From Larix sibirica (lineage: Eukaryota; Streptophyta; Pinopsida; Pinales; Pinaceae): DNA of 20,143 nt. The stretch covers positions 64,733 to 84,875 of the forward strand of contig NWUY0300002933.1 of NCBI GenBank assembly GCA_004151065.3, written 5' to 3'. A model generated the notes under the pieces. That model was not told the origin of the DNA and searched no databases. It saw only the letters and a program-made list of their open reading frames with translations. Made by a program: the position numbers and the translations under genes. Positions 1 to 10,468 of the stretch are shown here, piece by piece; the stretch's first letter is position 1, and each line of letters starts with the position of its first letter.

Positions 1-1511
1 TGGACATGCAAAATTTACAAAGGGCCAAAATTTGTCCCGATGAACTTCTGAACACTGATGATGAACATTGAACATGTTCACAACTCTAGCGGATTGCAAG
101 AAATCCACCTAATGTACAAATTAGGAGGTAACACTCCAAATGGGAACCAAGCATTCTTTCGTGGCCTTTGTAATAAGATCGCAAATATTTCAGCCAATAG
201 AAAGCAATCAAAATATTTGAAAACTTGGGATAACAACACCAGATAAAAATCATGGATTTGGAAAGTTTGGCTAAAACATAAAAAAAAACAAGGCTAAGTA
301 ATATGTGGTCAACCATGAATCAAACACAAGGACACACTGCATCTAGACAAGTAAAATAATAGTATATATAAAGTTTAAGGAATATGTAATAATGGATTAG
401 TTTTCAATTGGGTTTACATAGTTAATAAGTGAGAATATGTGTATATAGAGATTAATGAATTCATTATTGTAAATAAATGTTGTGCTTCTTTTCATGCATG
501 CGTATGTGTATCAAGAAGCATTCTCTGTTGGTTGTTAAAATATGAGACAGACAAGTGTGAGTGACAAATAAATCTATGCTATTAACACTAATCTTTATAC
601 ATGTATATACTTTAATCAAGATACTGTTCAAATCATGAATTTAAATCATTCAAATAACATATTGAGGGGAAATAAAAGCAATTCTCCCATAGTCAATAAA
701 AAGGAAACAAAATTAGATAAGATAACCCAATGGGTAGCTTGTAGATATATCTCCAATCGTTATCCATGCGAGGGTCATTTGTATCCTCCAATGGGATATT
801 TTTATTGAAGAAGTAATTTGACAACACTTCCCCTAATGTAATCAACACTTTAAAGAGATATTTGGGTTACATAAGGCTAAAGAAAAACAAGAAAATGTTG
901 GTGCGGTCTTATGATCTTCTCACTCTATGACAATAACTTGTCAACATAAACTTAGCATGATGAGATTTCCTTGAACACATGGAATAGGCTTGTATTTATA
1001 GGCCAATATTGGGTTAGAAGGTGAACTAGTTTAATGTGAATGTTTTAGATTTAAGTATGGGCACCATTGTGATTGAATTAATGAAAGGGATGACCAAGTA
1101 CCCTCTTATTGAATGAAGAAGGTCCACTAGTATGGTCCTGCATTTATCCACAAAGCTCTTAAGGTGATCTTCGGCATTAATGGGTAGTGAAATTGCTCAA
1201 ATCATGCCATTATAGTGATTGTGTGGGTATCAAGGGACAACCTGCACAAGTCACATGACTAATAAAGAGAAAGGTGTCTGAGCCCTCTAAGAGTCAACCT
1301 AAAGTTTGACTTCGATTTGTGGTATGAAATTGGCCTGTAATCCATGCCCTTGATATTATTAGGTGTAGTTAATGGTAGTTTGGGATGTCTTCAACTAAAA
1401 TCACTTAAGTGTCACAAGTGGACAAAATTGGTGTGATAATAGATGTTCCTTGATGTGCGAGGTTAGAAAGGCATTGTATAGCCAAAATACATCATGTGTT
1501 TCTTTCCAAAG

Positions 1512-1515
<4 letters not shown>
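1..1515. other. Non-coding AT-rich DNA, nothing recognised
   Basis: I translated this stretch by eye in both directions and found no protein family motif. The longest open frames are 62 and 76 codons, which is unremarkable at this base composition. The only possible signal is a TATA-like sequence on the minus strand, listed separately. The stretch may be old transposon or LTR debris, but I cannot show terminal repeats. Confidence 0.5.
993..1000 (-). promoter_or_regulatory. TATA-box-like sequence, possibly from an old LTR
   Basis: On the minus strand the context reads GGCCTATAAATACAAGCC, a good match to a plant TATA box. Retrotransposon LTRs often carry such a box. Transcription would run leftwards, but there is no gene in that direction and no terminal repeat could be identified. 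In AT-rich DNA such an octamer is expected by chance, so this is only a candidate. Confidence 0.15.

Positions 1516-1548
<33 letters not shown>
1516..1548. repeat. (AG)n microsatellite
   Basis: An uninterrupted run of AG dinucleotides, about 16.5 units. It is a perfect simple-sequence repeat, so it is probably polymorphic in length. The Ser-Leu repeat seen when the complementary strand is translated is a by-product of this run and not a protein. Confidence 0.97.
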
Positions 1549-1552
<4 letters not shown>

Positions 1553-2667
1553 GAATTGGATACATAACCCCGACATATAAGAAAAGGCGACCACAAAACA
1601 ACTAACAAGGTGATACTATATGATATTTCTTTGAACAAGGTGGGAATCCCCATGCTCATGTAATAGTTAAATCAAGTACAATATGAGGTCATGGATTTAT
1701 AAATGTAGTTAGGACATGATACATCTAAAATTGAACACTATTCACATCTGATCTAGTGATGGAACAAGGAGGCCCATTGGAATAGGTCCTAGAACATGTG
1801 GAGTGTTGAATGAAGTAAGTTCAAACTAGAGGCTTAGAACAAATTATAAAAATAACTATACATGTTTTTAGTCTTCAATTGTATCTAGAACATTGGCACC
1901 ATTAAGTATGATTCTAACCTTTGGTCAGTAATCAATGTTGTGAATCATTTCCAGAGGGAGATGGCCCACTAATAATCAAAATGGCTACCGAGGTACGAAT
2001 ATGATCCAATGCAATGTGAATGGATGTGTTGAAATCAAACATTGGAAAGAAACATGATGGTAAATATCAATGGTGAAAATCCACTATGACATGTGAGGTA
2101 AATGACTAATGACTCAGAGTGACAACAAACATATTGAACCTCTAAATCAAACTCTTGGAGTTAATAGGTTAGTGTCAATACGAGTAGATCCACTGGAGAA
2201 AGAGTATTGATGGGTCCCTTGAACCAACATTAGGCATGGAACAAAATTATAGATGTAATAGAATTGGACTTGACATAATGGGACACGATAAAAATGAGTG
2301 GGAGACTCATGACTTCCCTTGTATGGGGAATGAAAATAATCTAACATGGATGCAACCATAGTGAACCAAAACGAATAACTTGATCAACACCAACATGGGG
2401 ACAAGATGAGGATTAATGCTAAGTGTATACCAAGGACCATGAAAACAAAGGCTAGTTGATGATAATAGGAAGACTCGGGGAACAAGGTGACACGATTAAA
2501 AATATTGTGTGTACAAATCTATGGAACCACAATGATGACTATGATTGGAAGGTATGAGTAGGATACAAATGACCAATATAATTTATATGAATGAACAGAC
2601 ATACAACTACCGAAATTGTTGGTAATATATAGAGTTGAGTTTCCTTCCCCCAATTTTGGTTTTTTGA
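1549..2667. other. Non-coding DNA, nothing recognised
   Basis: No open frame longer than about 70 codons and no recognisable domain on either strand. The sequence is A/G-rich on the plus strand for long stretches. It is probably transposon debris too decayed to name. Confidence 0.45.
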
Positions 2668-2740
2668 TTTTTTAAATGTTTATGAAGTTTTATGGTTTTT
2701 ATTTTTTTTAAATGTGTATGAAGTTTTATGGTTTTTATTT
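2668..2740. repeat. Two-copy 36-bp AT-rich tandem repeat
   Basis: Two head-to-tail copies with a period of 36 bp and the shared core ATGAAGTTTTATGGTTTTTA. Within the aligned part I see one mismatch (t at 2680 against g at 2716). It looks like a recent local duplication by slippage. No function is implied. Confidence 0.85.
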
Positions 2741-4058
2741 AAGTGTTTTTGTATTTGGTGCTTTATAAAGAATCAAACACATTACAAACGAGATAGGGAC
2801 AAAATGTGACCAAGCAATTTCCAACGTTGTGTAGTCAATATGATAAAAAAATATATAGAATAAGGGTGGGCACCTTGGGTGGTTCCCCTCAAGAAAAATG
2901 GAGATGGGAGATTAGATACATCGATGAGGTGAAATCATGGGTTCACCCAATAGTGAGAAGTAGAATATGAAACCAATAGTAACAAGTTAGGGATTTGTGG
3001 GAAGGCAAATGAATGAGAAGAGTGAAGAATGAGGCTCTTGGATACAAATCCAAACTAAAAGGACCCTTGATCCTAACATGAATGAATATAATGGGTGCCA
3101 AAATGAAAATGGTGCTAAACTAGGGAAACTAATTGAGGTGGAGTTCCATGGCTATAATTTATAACTCAAAAATGGTGAGGCCACTCTTTTAAGTAAGATG
3201 AAACCTTAAGGTGATTTATGGGTATTAAGTAGGTCGATGATGTAGTGTTTACAAGGGGAATCTTACCTCTATATTCTAGTTGAGAGAATAGAACTCAAGG
3301 GGAACCAAATGTAAAAATAGTTGCTAGAGAAATACACTACACACAAGAAGCAACATATTTGGCATGAAACTGCTCAAAAACATGAATTTAATGGTGTAAA
3401 CAACTTTAAACAACTTTTAAAATGGAGCTTGGATGTTCTTGTATGGGACAATAAATTTTTAGGTCAAATACAATGAAAAATGATGATATCAAAATCATTT
3501 TTTCATCAATTTTTGGAGCAAGAGGATTTTCCTTAGACATTCATTCACAAATTGTTGGATATTGCATCAATGATTTTCAAATATGTAACTTCTAGGTAGG
3601 TCCTCACTCTCCTCCTTCATTTTTAAATGTTAATGTTTATTTTTAGATTTTTGAGCTTGGAAAATGCCCCATTTGGGATTTTGGTGATTGATGTTGGATT
3701 TGAGGGAACAAGTATGCATGTCTCCTTGAAAAATGTGTGATTCATCCAATAGAGGTAGAAATGATGTGCAACCTAGTTGATGTAGTTTTATGTATATGTA
3801 GGGTGTATGAGACATGGTGATCATTTTGAGGGAATAAGAGGATGAGGATCTCAATAGGTTTGTCTAAAGGGATTTCGCAATGTGTAATACCTTGTTCTAA
3901 TGTGTGATTTCGAAATATTTCAACTACCATTTGATGTAGATATGGTCAAGGCTATTGAAAAGGGTTTATCCATATGTGGCATCTTAATGGGTATGTGGTA
4001 TTTCATGGGAAATGATTGGAGACGACACTCTAGAACATTTTTTTTGAATGGCATATAA
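2741..4058. other. Non-coding DNA, nothing recognised
   Basis: No protein family recognised. Two overlapping minus-strand open frames of 74 and 62 codons (3630-3930) lack any motif. A stretch near 2880-2920 gives a short plus-strand translation vaguely like a reverse transcriptase N-terminus, but it does not continue and I did not accept it. Confidence 0.4.
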
Positions 4059-4733
4059 ATTCAAGGGGAAGAGGTGGACTTGAATCCTTTTCTATTCAAT
4101 TCCACAGTGGAGGTGTTGATTACCTACCACTGCTTTCCTAAGACAAACAATGCATATGGACATGTACCAATAGATCATATCATGGCATTGGACATAAGGG
4201 ATGTGGCCCATATGATCTTATAAGAGAGAAGGTGTTTTGTGACACATAGGATATATAGTACAAATACAAGTATGATCGATTAATGATTGAATGGGGGCAT
4301 GTTTTCATGGGCCAATATATTCCTGAGGTACCTTCATGTGTAGCTAATGGCCTACCATCAAAGGGGAGAGAGAAGAATTGGCCTTTGGAACAATGAACTG
4401 CACATTTTTATGAGTGTGTATTGTCTATTCACCCCCCACTACATAGTCAAGGCAAGGGGGGATCAAGATCCATGGATGGTATGGTGGGCATATTTTATTC
4501 TCCTCCCTAGGGGGGAGAGGTCATGCATGTTTGCAACCATGAGTTGCTTTTTGCATGAAGTAGAATATCACCATCATGTATTTGTACCAATATGTGGGGA
4601 TCAAGGATTTCAAAGGAGATATAGATCTTTTGCTTCCTCAAGTGTACAACTAGGGATTATTGGTAAGCACTTGAGTTTGGATTTGATTTTTTATGTACAT
4701 ATGAAAATGTGTTTTAGATTTCAATATATTTGA
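4059..4733 (+). pseudogene. Unidentified, frameshifted coding relic
   Basis: Two open segments lie in the same frame: 4059-4223 (54 codons, ending in TAA) and 4347-4733 (128 codons from an ATG). Between them the frame has several stops, while the next frame is open and protein-like, with the words WGHVFMGQYIPEVPSC near 4285-4340. This suggests one ancestral reading frame broken by at least two frameshifts. The residue make-up is not random: it includes IGLWNNELHIFMSVYC and DQDPWMVWWAYFILLPRGE, rich in Trp, Tyr and His. An open run of 128 codons is unlikely by chance at this AT content. I do not recognise the family. A retrotransposon gag or additional ORF is possible given the surroundings, but that is inference. 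Confidence 0.35.
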
Positions 4734-5756
4734 GGTTGATATTGGTGATTGGTTGGCTTTTGGTTTCCTAAATGTGGGGTCAAGGAGGCTACAAACACTA
4801 ACAATAGCTCCATATCCACCATATTTGAAATGGGAGTTACGGGAAGGAATATAAAGGATGAGACTAGAGAAATAAACTAAGGCACAATGTGCTAAATACA
4901 AGACCAACTATCTAGGACTGATGGATATGGAAAAAGGTAAAACTTTGATTGAGGTACCAGAGGTGATGTGAACAACCCTTATGGAAAATCACATGGATTC
5001 CTATGGTGGTGTAATATGAATGTGGAGACCTATACTATGTTAGATGGCATATGTCATCCATGATGAGAGGGATTTAGTGTGAGGTGGGTTAGTTGAGGCA
5101 CCTCCTTTAGAGTATTTACAATTTTTATAGGTTTTTACACCACCCATGGGTAGTGGGGCTAGTGGATAAGATGTGCCACTTTTGTATCACAACATAGTGT
5201 ATAGGTATATTTTTGATATACCTTGACTTCTATGTACAAAATCTATCATGAATATATCTACACATGCATTATGAATTTTGGAAACATGTATGAAAGTGAC
5301 AGTATCAAACTGACATGATGGAATTCTAACATGTATACATTTTAAAAAAATGTGAGGTTCATGGACACTATAAAAGTGATTTAATTGAGTGATTAGTAGA
5401 TATGAATTGAACTTGGATATGACATGTGTGGAGGGAAACAATGCCAACAAGTAAACCAATCACTACATCACACTCGACCAGATTGTTGGTGGCAGAGATG
5501 AGGCATACTCAACTATACTAGAGTAATATTTGTGATGGTGAGGACATGGCCCATATGAATGTGTCTATATTCTAGGTCCAGTGGTTCTCACCATCAATAA
5601 AGAAAATGTGCAAAGTGGTATTGAAATCCATCTAGAAAATAATGGAGAAATAAAAAAGTGAGGCATGCACCAAAATGAAATTAAAGAAAATGAAAGACAG
5701 CAAGTACAAATGAAATTCATTCAAAGGTTGTATACAAGGAGTGAGTTATGCTTTCT
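4734..5756. other. Downstream flank of gypsy relic 1; no LTR identified
   Basis: This lies directly after the pol stop of the minus-strand gypsy relic, where the 3' untranslated part and an LTR would be expected. I found no convincing polypurine tract followed by TG on the minus strand and no sequence repeated on the other side of the element. A 90-codon minus-strand open frame (5187-5459) has no recognisable motif. The LTR is lost, too diverged, or further left. Confidence 0.4.
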
Positions 5757-6135
5757 TTAGGTGCATAAATTATTCAGGTAAGGCCCATTTAGGGGATCCT
5801 TGGTGGGATATCTTGCATGGTTAGGAATCTATTGTGCCTCCTCTCTAAATAATGCTTGACAACATAGAGGTTGCGGGCATAGTGAATTGAATTTCCCAAG
5901 GCCTAACTTCTCTTTGGCTCAGTCTAAGGAAAGGATACAGTTTCCATCATAAAAAGAGTGAGGATGGACCTATTGATCGTAGTGGTCCTGGGTGTGCTAT
6001 ATTTGTGTGGCTTCATTGGTTTCTAAGGAAGTGTGAATGTCTTCATTATATCGTTCCAATGTGACTAACTATGCTTCCATATTAGTGGTGTTAAGAAGAA
6101 TTTCAATCACTAAATAGGGAGGGGAAATCTCACAT
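5757..6135 (-). pseudogene. Gypsy relic 1 post-integrase tail and pol stop
   Basis: The words HPHSFYDG and LGLGKFNSL (about 5890-5960) match the post-integrase region of plant gypsy polyproteins, usually written RPRVFxEGD and LGxGKFxSxW. The end reads DPLNGPYLNN (about 5770-5800), equivalent to the usual EPRNGLYLKKYY ending, followed by Cys-Thr and TAA at 5757-5759. That gives a good fix for the 3' end of pol. Internal stops and a frame change near 5860 are present. Confidence 0.75.
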
Positions 6136-6249
6136 TCAATGTGTAAAAATTCCTTAATGCGATAAATGAGATAAAAGGGCATAAAAATATGGAATTTTTT
6201 TTATGGATGTTCAATAGGCCTATAATGTAGAGAAAATGACATGGTGTTG

Positions 6250-6700
6250 GTTGGTATTCTATTTTTTAATTGATGACCTCTTCTTTTCCATCGTCTTGAG
6301 GATAGTAGGGAGTGTAGAACTTGTGTATAAAGTCCATCCATGAATCCAACATTGGGAAGACTTCATTCTCAGAATGTTTATCACGGTTGGACACCAATTG
6401 TTAAGGAACTCCAAAATGAGTAATAATGTGATTAAAGAATAAGAAAGTGGTGGCATGGGAACTGTTATCAAAGGTTATCCTTGCTAACCTATTCAACAAA
6501 GTAGTTGATGACAACAACGGTGTACTTGTAATTACTACTAGATGCAATATGGCAGTCCATAATGTTAATCCCTTATTTATAGAAGGGATTATTAGACCGA
6601 TAATAAGATGCATGGGACTAAGTGGCACTCAAATTTTAGGCTTGATTTTTTGACAGTTATAACCTCATTTCACCGCATGGATTAAATCATGAAAAATGAG
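6250..6700 (-). pseudogene. Gypsy relic 1 integrase core
   Basis: The remains of the zinc-binding region read NCQKIKPK near 6645. The core then shows GINIMDCHI near 6550-6570 (family form GIDF or GIDIMDC), FFNHIITHFGVP near 6405-6440, LVSNRDKHS near 6375-6400, and YYPQDDGKEEVIN near 6270-6310. The first two acidic residues of the D,D,E triad are Asn, while the Glu is still present. One stop lies just after FGVP and another after VIN, and the frame changes near 6500. The active form inserts the cDNA into nuclear DNA. This copy cannot. Confidence 0.82.
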
Positions 6701-6899
6701 GGAAAAAATAGCCAATGCTAGGGAATTTTATAAGGTAGCCATTCCTAAAAGGTGGCCACTATAAGTGTTATTGTGGAATTTTTTAAGAAACTTCCTTGTC
6801 TTGTCATGATATATGCATAGACTCAAAATGGTGTTTATTCCTCATCAATAAAAAGTGTCACCAAGATAGAAATAACAAGAGTCTTCTTGGTGAATGTGT

Positions 6900-7500
6900 C
6901 ACTGGTCATCATGAGAGAGATGTGGTTCAAACTTCTTTTTGAAAAGATAAACGAATGTATCACTAAATCATGGGTCGTCTGATGATAAGATAAAGAGATT
7001 CCCATCTATGAAAGAATTATTGATGAGTGGGTTGATCATATTGATAGGAAGGTTAGTGATGAACTAAGCAAGGGACAAAGACTTCTTACTTTTAGAAGTT
7101 GAAAATTTGAGGTTGTACTCCTTGAGGATAGCTACTAAAAAATAAAATTAAAAACTTAATATTGATTAGTTGTCATCCCAAGATGTATTGCATGGGTTTT
7201 GAATTTGTTGCAAATTTGGTGTAGAGAATAAGGATATAATGGTAGTCCTTTTGAACTAAATCACCCACAAACAATGAAAAATTGTCACCGTGATTATAGT
7301 TCAGTGAAAATCCTAATAGGGTGTTGATAATATAATAAATGACATGTTTGCAACCATCATCTCAATGCTATACTAATATGCCTACAACAACTAAAAATGA
7401 ATCTTAAATATAAATTAGGATGTAGTCCTTATTATATAAGAGGGGAACTTGATGATAGGTATTATGCTGAGAACATGCTTCAACGCATCAAATGATTTCT
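6900..7500 (-). pseudogene. Gypsy relic 1 RNase H region
   Basis: It begins with FDALKHVLSIIPIIKFP (about 7490-7450), matching the segment that joins thumb to RNase H. It ends with KEYNLKFSTSKSKKSLSLA (about 7130-7080) and FILSSDDP (about 6970-6990), both typical of plant gypsy polyproteins of this type. The middle, where the catalytic Asp and Glu residues lie, is broken by many stops and could not be aligned. This region would have degraded the RNA strand during reverse transcription in the cytoplasmic particle. It is inactive here. Confidence 0.7.
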
Positions 7501-8030
7501 ATTGTTTGTCATCTCAAACAAAAGTGGTGTTTTTTTGCTTAAAGATTGTGAAAAACCATGGGAATGGGTAGTGTAGTTAGGCAAAAATTTCTTTGAATTG
7601 AAGGATTTTAAGTTTGTGGAGATGACATGGTGGAGGAAGCTCCATGATGGCTTGGAATTCAACAATAACAACATCGGTCCTCTATGTTGCGACAATGAAC
7701 CCTAGGATGCATCCAAATGTGAAAAAAAAGACACACTTTAGAGGGTTTAACTGAATGTTATATTTTCAAAACAAAAGGAAAATGATGCATATGTATTCTA
7801 AGTGTTGTGATCATCATTTTGATATAGTAAGGTAAGCTTCAATGATGTGCAGCATGCGATGGAACACATATGACAAAAAAAACAGGAAGGTGGCTCCAAC
7901 ACTCTTGAGTCTAAATGGCATGACAAGATAAGCAAAAGTAACGGATATTCAAAATGGCACTTTCATGACCCATCTTGTGTTTACTTTTGATACATTTTTC
8001 CTCATATGCCCAAGACCTTCTTAGAAAACA
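7500..8030 (-). pseudogene. Gypsy relic 1 reverse transcriptase, C-terminal part
   Basis: Short conserved words can be read across changing frames: VMPFRLKSVGAT (usual family form VMPFGLKNAGAT) near 7890-7940, KYNIQLNPLKCVF near 7730-7770, and the thumb-region word IMELPPPC near 7620. Between the first two, where the YVDD catalytic box should be, the sequence reads EAYLTISK, so both catalytic aspartates are gone. The fingers and palm N-terminal half are absent or unrecognisable beyond about 8030. Several in-frame stops are present. The identity is firm, and the enzyme is certainly inactive. Confidence 0.8.
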
Positions 8031-9302
8031 TTATTACTTTTAATGACCAATGTATGTATTTGAATCATACTTATATAATCAATCAATATGATTTTCTTAA
8101 TCTCAACCGAATGTGACATGTGCTTGATCTTAAGTATTTTTTATTATTATTGTGTGATTTGCATCCTTGAAATTAATGTGGTTCATAACTAGGAAACTAG
8201 TGTATCCTTGAAGAACAAATTCAATCCACATGATAAGTCGAACTTCTTTATTTATTACCACATGCCACTTTACTAAGTGGTTGAAAATTTTAAGGGATAT
8301 TGTCCTTTCACAACTTTTATAGCTTCTAGAGCTTAGAGGAAACAATAAATACCCTAGGCAATTTGATATCCTTCTGATATTGTGGATTCAAATCAACAAA
8401 AGAGGGAAAGTAGTAGCTTGAGACAACATGCATAAAATTAGGAAATCAAAAGATAGCTCACACCAATCAATGGATTGATTGGATGGGACTAATAGGAATA
8501 TTTTCAAGTACAAATAGAGACCTAATTGATAGGATAGATAGTTAGTATCATTATTTCATTCTCCTTGTCATTGTTCAAGATAGTTTGAATTGTAGTCAAG
8601 AGGCAGATTTGTGTTGTTATGTCACATGACAAATTATTAATAAAAGAAATAGAGTTTGTTGAATTTCTACATGCTGGGTGTCTCAAACGGTTCCAAGAAT
8701 TTCCTTGAGTGGGTTCCACTCAGGGAAAATATGAAGGAACACTTGTTGCCATTCCGTTCGTTATCTTTTATTTCTTTTTTGTAAGTAGAAATAGTTTTGT
8801 AGAAAACAAAGTATTATTTCATTTTCCAACAATGCATTCATTTTTTATATTTCTTTGAACAAAAATTTCAATTCATGCATTTATTTGATTTCCTATAAAT
8901 TACAAATTCCAGTAGCTTCATGCGGATCTTATAAATCTAGCATATGATACTATAAGGATTGACTAATCTAACAACAAAATAGGGTCATTGGTTCAAGGAG
9001 ACCTTCTCATTTAATTGATTTATCATCTAAGAGGCAATGACCCTAAACCTTAATCTATATTTTGCATATTACTAGAAGAGATAAGAGTAAAATTCATTGA
9101 CCCAAGTTTATATAGAATGAATTAGAATGAGATACCAAAGTTGAGGATTTGCTTTGTCATAGTTTTCCAATAAAATAAGTAGTTCAGATTTGATCTTTGT
9201 AGTTTGCATACATAGTGTACAACACCTCATAAGTTCACAAGATGCTTGAGTTGATAATTGAAGTGAAGTTAAGGGATTTTGTATATCTTATTATAATTAT
9301 TT
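8031..9302. other. Non-coding stretch between gypsy relic 1 and the coding island
   Basis: Two minus-strand open frames, 8130-8345 (71 codons) and 8522-8719 (65 codons), are intact in both copies of the block but carry no motif I recognise, and their composition matches the AT-rich background. I therefore do not call them genes. A short hairpin at 8701-8727 and a near-palindrome at 8463-8482 are the only structures seen. The same stretch recurs at 11516-12787. Confidence 0.4.
8701..8727. other. Short inverted repeat (hairpin)
   Basis: Arms TTCCTTGAGTGG (8701-8712) and CCACTCAGGGAA (8716-8727) pair over 12 bp with one G:T-type mismatch and a three-base loop. The same hairpin is at 12186-12212 in the duplicated block. 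It resembles a Helitron 3' hairpin in shape, but no CTRR end follows it. Function unknown. Confidence 0.6.
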
Positions 9303-9505
9303 GGCCCCCCACTTTTTAAGGAGGTTGATAAAAATTGCATAAAAGCAATTTGATTTTTTTGAAATAACTACATACATAACCACCCCTTTGATAGAGTCTT
9401 GGTCCCTGGAATATATTTTAGGGTTTCGAACCAATTTTCTTTTGCCTAGGTTTCCAAGGTCTGGTGACTGAAATATCGACCGTGTGCCTTCCCTACACTA
9501 TTGTT
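9303..9505 (-). pseudogene. Possible DUF4283-like segment of a LINE-type ORF1 (copy A)
   Basis: Just after the island's stop, in a different frame, the minus strand reads SVGKAHGRYFSHQTLET, then a stop, AKENWFETLKYIPGTKTL, SKGWLCM, another stop, and FQKNQIAF. The pattern of VGK-x-HGR, a Trp-Ala or Trp-rich turn, and KGWLC recalls the DUF4283 region of plant LINE ORF1 and zinc-knuckle retrotransposon proteins. The shift needed at about 9507 suggests a small deletion in one longer ancestral frame. The similarity is from memory only, hence the moderate confidence. It is lost near 9300, with no ORF2 endonuclease beyond. Confidence 0.4.
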
Positions 9506-9507
9506 TC

Positions 9508-10341
9508 TTAAATGTTCATTGATTGAGCCACAGAGACATCTACTCCACAGAACGGGCTCAAAATCCCCTCCAAAGATTTAGCACATTTGTTCCTTCTCTT
9601 CTTCTGGTTGTCACTACTAGAATTACTCGGACTTCTTCTAGGGCTTGCTCCTTGCTCCTTGCTTTGCTTACCACCCAATGGAACTTCCATAGGAGGGTTT
9701 CCACATAGATCGTTAGGGTTTAGCAGTGAAGTTATGAATCCATCAGATCCATGGGTCGGGTCGTCATCCAATGCATATACATCTTTAGGGAGGCCTGGTA
9801 ATCATCCACCTGAGAGTGGCCAACATGCTTCTAACAATTCCGTAGAGGGAAAAGGGTCAAAGTATTCTAGGAGAGATGGGGCATTTTGTAGCCCAAGGGT
9901 TTCTTCTATATGAACAATAGTGGCATCCACTGTGTTCGCACCGCCTAAACATCCAGGGAGGTTATCACAGAAAAGAGAAAACGATTTCCAACCAAGGTGA
10001 GGTCCCAAGCCCCTGACCGCCAATGGCATCATCACGATTTCTGAGAACGGATCAAAAATTATGTCCGAGGGAGAAGGAGAATTTTCAAATCCATCTTCCA
10101 TTCCTGTCGGATGCCAGGTTGGAGCTCCAATTTTCACATTGCTGTCTGACCTGTCGTTGTTTCCTTCCTGATCAAGGTTAACCTTATCCAACTGTCTTCC
10201 CCAGTTGTTGACAAAAATAGACTCACCTTCATACGGGTCGTCTGAATAGTCAACAAGCTCGATATCATCCGGCTCCATAGTGGAGATCGTCAATTGTTCG
10301 ACAAATGGGAGAGAGACCGTGTCCTCTCGGGGCTGCAGCTG
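9508..10341 (-). pseudogene. GC- and CpG-rich coding island, broken by one in-frame TGA (copy A)
   Basis: One minus-strand frame runs from 10341 to the TAA at 9508-9510, interrupted only by TGA at 9802-9804. The first usable ATG is at 10276-10278 and starts MEPDDIELVDYSDDPYEGE. From there to the TGA is 158 codons, with about 97 more after it. The N-terminal part is acidic, the middle is rich in Pro, Leu and Gly, and the end is basic with a nuclear-signal-like KKRRNK. The DNA has clearly more G+C and CpG than the flanks, so it is probably younger or was under coding constraint. I do not recognise the protein. Because a DUF4283-like segment follows it directly, it may be the N-terminal part of a LINE-type ORF1. 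A captured host gene fragment is the alternative. The plus-strand open frames here (9523-9913) are antisense shadows. Confidence 0.5.
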
Positions 10342-10468
10342 CAACCTCGTTCATAAAACCCTGGTCATGTGACCTTCATCATATATATGTGTGTGAACAA
10401 TAAATTAAAACTTTTAGATGGCAATACTAAAATTAAACATGTAAGGAAGAACGTTGTCTAATACTTAC

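Larger units (their letters stand above)
5757..8030 (-). mobile_element. Ty3/gypsy LTR-retrotransposon relic 1 (pol)
   Basis: Reading the minus strand gives the gypsy pol order: reverse transcriptase (about 8030-7500), RNase H (7500-6900), integrase (6700-6250), then the post-integrase tail ending at a stop at 5757-5759. The integrase after RT/RNase H order defines Ty3/gypsy and excludes Ty1/copia. The element has many stops and frame changes, and the RT start is missing, so it is dead. Gag, protease and both LTRs were not found. Its right part (from 7698) lies inside the falsely duplicated block, so the RT end appears again at 11183-11515. Its motifs differ from those of relic 2, so the two are separate insertions from different lineages. 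Confidence 0.85.

Noticed and set aside
1401-1601. 66-codon minus-strand frame with a Ser-Leu repeat
   Set aside because: The repeat is only the translation of the (AG)n microsatellite, and there is no other protein-like feature.
2870-2920. Plus-strand reverse-transcriptase-like start (VVPLKKNGDGR)
   Set aside because: The similarity covers about a dozen residues. The expected following motifs are missing in all frames, so chance is the better explanation.
8463-8482. CCAATCAAT-GG-ATTGATTGG near-palindrome as a functional site
   Set aside because: Nine-base arms in AT-rich DNA are weak evidence, and nothing around it suggests a promoter, transposon end or binding array.
8701-8727. Helitron 3' terminus
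   Set aside because: The hairpin shape fits, but the following bases (AATATGAAGGAACAC) contain no CTRR end, and no Rep/helicase motif is nearby.
9523-9913. Plus-strand open frames of 61 and 108 codons opposite the coding island
   Set aside because: The minus strand is open for far longer in one frame and has plausible splice sites and continuing similarity. The plus frame is also shortened by the single base difference in copy B, so it is an antisense by-product.
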